DNA of 64,000 bases from assembly GCF_014172405.1 (NCBI RefSeq), contig NZ_WNXC01000006.1, positions 186,001 through 250,000 on the forward strand, given 5' to 3'. Within the stretch, counting starts at the first letter, position 1. Each line of letters opens with the position of its first letter. Made by a program: the position numbers and the translations under genes. This stretch comes from Pedobacter gandavensis. Its GTDB lineage: Bacteria; Bacteroidota; Bacteroidia; Sphingobacteriales; Sphingobacteriaceae. Below are positions 62,621 to 64,000 of the stretch, piece by piece. The notes beneath the pieces are model-generated. The model did no database searches. It saw nothing but the letters and a program-made list of their open reading frames with translations, and had not been told where the DNA came from.

Positions 62621-62800
62621 ATTTATTCTTCAAAAAATATTATGAAACCAAATTTTAAACCTTAATATAAACAGTCTCCATTTAAAATAACACCTCAACT
62701 TAAAAAGCCATATCCTTCGATATGAATCAGTTATACATTTGATAATCCTGGTAATGTGAGATTACACTAGATCGATGTATTTCCTTTCCCCTATTATTAA
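62621..62800. other. AT-rich spacer, nothing identified
   Basis: Between the inverted-repeat block and the Hc1-like gene stop. No frame or repeat seen. Confidence 0.4.
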
Positions 62801-62977
62801 TTACTTGGCATGCTTTCTCGCTGTGACATCTTTACGCACTTCAGTAGCGAGTAATTTCAAAGCTAGCATTCCTTTTCTTAATCTGGTACCGGCTGCGCTA
62901 TTTCCTTTGTCATAAAACTTATGCGCATCAGCCTCAATTTGAGAGATAAGCGTTTTAATTTGATTAAACTTTTCCAT
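62801..62977 (-). CDS. Histone H1-like (Hc1-type) protein, 58 aa
   Basis: A frame from ATG at 62977: MEKFNQIKTLISQIEADAHK, then 'FYDKGNSAAGTRLRKGMLAL', then 'KLLATEVRKDVTARKHAK'. This matches the short basic Hc1/histone H1-like proteins of Bacteroidota: an N-terminal helix, 'GN.AAGTR.RKG', and a lysine/arginine-rich tail. They bind DNA and condense it. Here it sits amid mobile-element genes and may be carried by one. Confidence 0.85.
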   Translation of the reverse strand: MEKFNQIKTLISQIEADAHKFYDKGNSAAGTRLRKGMLALKLLATEVRKDVTARKHAK

Positions 62978-63029
62978 GATGATTAAGTATTTATTTAAAT
63001 GAATGATGAATTTTTAAACCAAAAGCGAC

Positions 63030-63656
63030 CTATCTAGACAGCTCCTGACCAGTTGAAAGTTCTTTGTCTTTAGACTGCCCGGTTTTCATTTCGAAGATAT
63101 TTTCTTTGGCCTGAACTTTTTCAAACTGATCACGCCTTTCTATTTTTCCTTCCATTGTGAAAAAATTAAGGTTTCCATAACGTGGCAACGCCTCCAGTTG
63201 CAACTTGACCTCCTTCCCTTCTTTAACCGTTGTGATTAAAGCCCGGTTACCATTCTTCAGTTCAGCTTCCAATTTTTCCCTTTTTGCAGGGTCATCCAGT
63301 TCTTTGATCCGGTATTCATTTAATACATGTTTGAGGTCATATCCGTACTGTGGATCCATAAACTGCTGCATCTGAAAATCTCCTTTCTCATCTTTTCCTT
63401 TTTCCAAATCGAGTTTCACCCAAGCTTTATAGGGTTCGCCAGTAGTATACTTCACTAAATCATCCCTATACACCGATCTTCCCTGGATTAGATTGGCTGA
63501 CTGCTGAGCGGTAAAACCTCTGCCCCTATCTACCCATATATTCTGAGTAATAGGTTTTGCATAATAGGTGCTTTTATATTCATTATTTATAAAATTAACC
63601 TTGTCATTTTCAATATGCATTAACATGTCTCTTTTAAAGCTACCATCGCTGAACAT
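63030..63656 (-). CDS. DUF3945-like mobile-element protein, probably truncated
   Basis: A 208-residue soluble protein. 'ITQNIWVDRGRGFTAQQSAN', 'LIQGRSVYRDDLVKYTTGEP' and 'KAWVKLDLEKGKDEKGDFQM' match the repeats of DUF3945/DUF4099 proteins found in Bacteroidota integrative and conjugative elements. Full-length members are usually several hundred residues; the frame here opens after a stop shortly before the first Met, so the N-terminal part is likely missing. Function unknown. Confidence 0.75.
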   Translation of the reverse strand: MFSDGSFKRDMLMHIENDKVNFINNEYKSTYYAKPITQNIWVDRGRGFTAQQSANLIQGRSVYRDDLVKYTTGEPYKAWVKLDLEKGKDEKGDFQMQQFMDPQYGYDLKHVLNEYRIKELDDPAKREKLEAELKNGNRALITTVKEGKEVKLQLEALPRYGNLNFFTMEGKIERRDQFEKVQAKENIFEMKTGQSKDKELSTGQELSR

Positions 63657-63831
63657 GCCTAAAATTGTGGATTAGATCTCAAAGCATTTTTGGAGAGCCA
63701 GCCAGCCTAAGTAATGAGAACAATCAAATTAATTATATCACCGAAATCAGATAATTAATTCTTTTAACGAAAGTAGATTGATATCTTCGTTTCCACAGTT
63801 GGATTAACCAAATATTAAATCTAATACAATA

Positions 63832-64000
63832 ATGATCACGATATCTGTCGCAGTCCTCTATGTGGCTACAAAATGCTTGGACCAGTACATTAAGGACGAA
63901 GGCTATGGTAGCCTTAAACAGTTAATCTTTCCCAAAGGTAAATACATCAACATCCTCAGAGATTTGATTATGGAAGTTCTAGACGATTTTGAAAGAATTG
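63832..64000 (+). CDS. Hypothetical protein, cut by right window edge
   Basis: ATG at 63832 opens 56 codons to the window end: MITISVAVLYVATKCLDQYI, 'KDEGYGSLKQLIFPKGKYIN', 'ILRDLIMEVLDDFERI'. It is helical and soluble, not recognised. A TATCTTCG (63782-63789) resembles a -7 box but is 43 bp ahead of the start. Confidence 0.55.
   Translation, partial: MITISVAVLYVATKCLDQYIKDEGYGSLKQLIFPKGKYINILRDLIMEVLDDFERI

Noticed and set aside
1..64000. CRISPR array or cas genes
   Set aside because: No regularly spaced direct repeats and no Cas-like proteins were seen.

Overview
The window looks like chromosome of a Bacteroidota bacterium of the family Sphingobacteriaceae, most likely Pedobacter or a close relative. 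The reasons are moderate-to-low GC, STN-type TonB-dependent receptors paired with DUF4249 lipoproteins, a TAnnTTTG-type -7 box in front of rnpB, DUF6266, DUF4397, TlpA/DUF4369 and LytTR genes, and a DUF3494 ice-binding lipoprotein typical of cold-habitat members. The genus is an inference from gene content only.

Left part, 1 to about 23.7 kb, mostly ordinary chromosome. A leftward surface-receptor operon (MG2-like protein, DUF4249 lipoprotein, TonB receptor, small secreted protein; 1-6605) is followed by the RNase P RNA gene (7446-7821), an NtrC-type regulator, a ClC chloride channel, an RluA-type pseudouridine synthase, a PhoB-type regulator, a TlpA-like thioredoxin lipoprotein, gatB, a small Cys-rich protein, a HemS-type haem factor with a 44-aa membrane protein, a LytS/LytT two-component pair, and a second receptor operon (DUF4397, TonB receptor, DUF4249; 19320-23649).

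Middle part, about 23.7 to 47 kb, accessory and visibly rearranged. It has a tandemly duplicated two-gene cassette resembling orphan immunity/antitoxin genes (25.7-27.75 kb), a disconnected tmRNA/tRNA 3' end with its own terminator (28.41-28.47 kb, a possible attachment scar), a GH123-like glycosidase, a 448-bp repeat present twice exactly 14,500 bp apart, a cold-shock gene, a decapitated Hsp20, the ice-binding lipoprotein, a DUF6266 gene beside a set that reads as holin / CHAP endolysin / u-spanin (34.4-36.5 kb), a TlpA relative lacking its thioredoxin domain, a large secreted glycosidase-like protein with a broken neighbour, a secreted DRGH nuclease, and a complete IS3-family element with a clear -1 frameshift site (45851-47067).

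Right part, 47.2 to 60.0 kb, is one leftward six-gene defence operon: type III restriction subunit (res), type III adenine methyltransferase (mod), a GIY-YIG nuclease, a sacsin-like GHKL ATPase with a C-terminal DUF3883-like domain, a PLD-SNF2 helicase and a DUF4391 protein. Res and Mod form a complete classical type III R-M pair; the other four genes form a tightly coupled extra module and are the strongest candidate for a little-described system. Beyond it lie an HExxH metalloprotease-like gene whose reading frame extends upstream without a standard start codon, and what looks like debris of an integrative/conjugative element: RadC-like JAB protein, a 150-bp block with several inverted repeats, a histone-H1-like protein and a DUF3945-like fragment. 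A further gene runs off the right edge. No CRISPR array, rRNA or intact tRNA was found.
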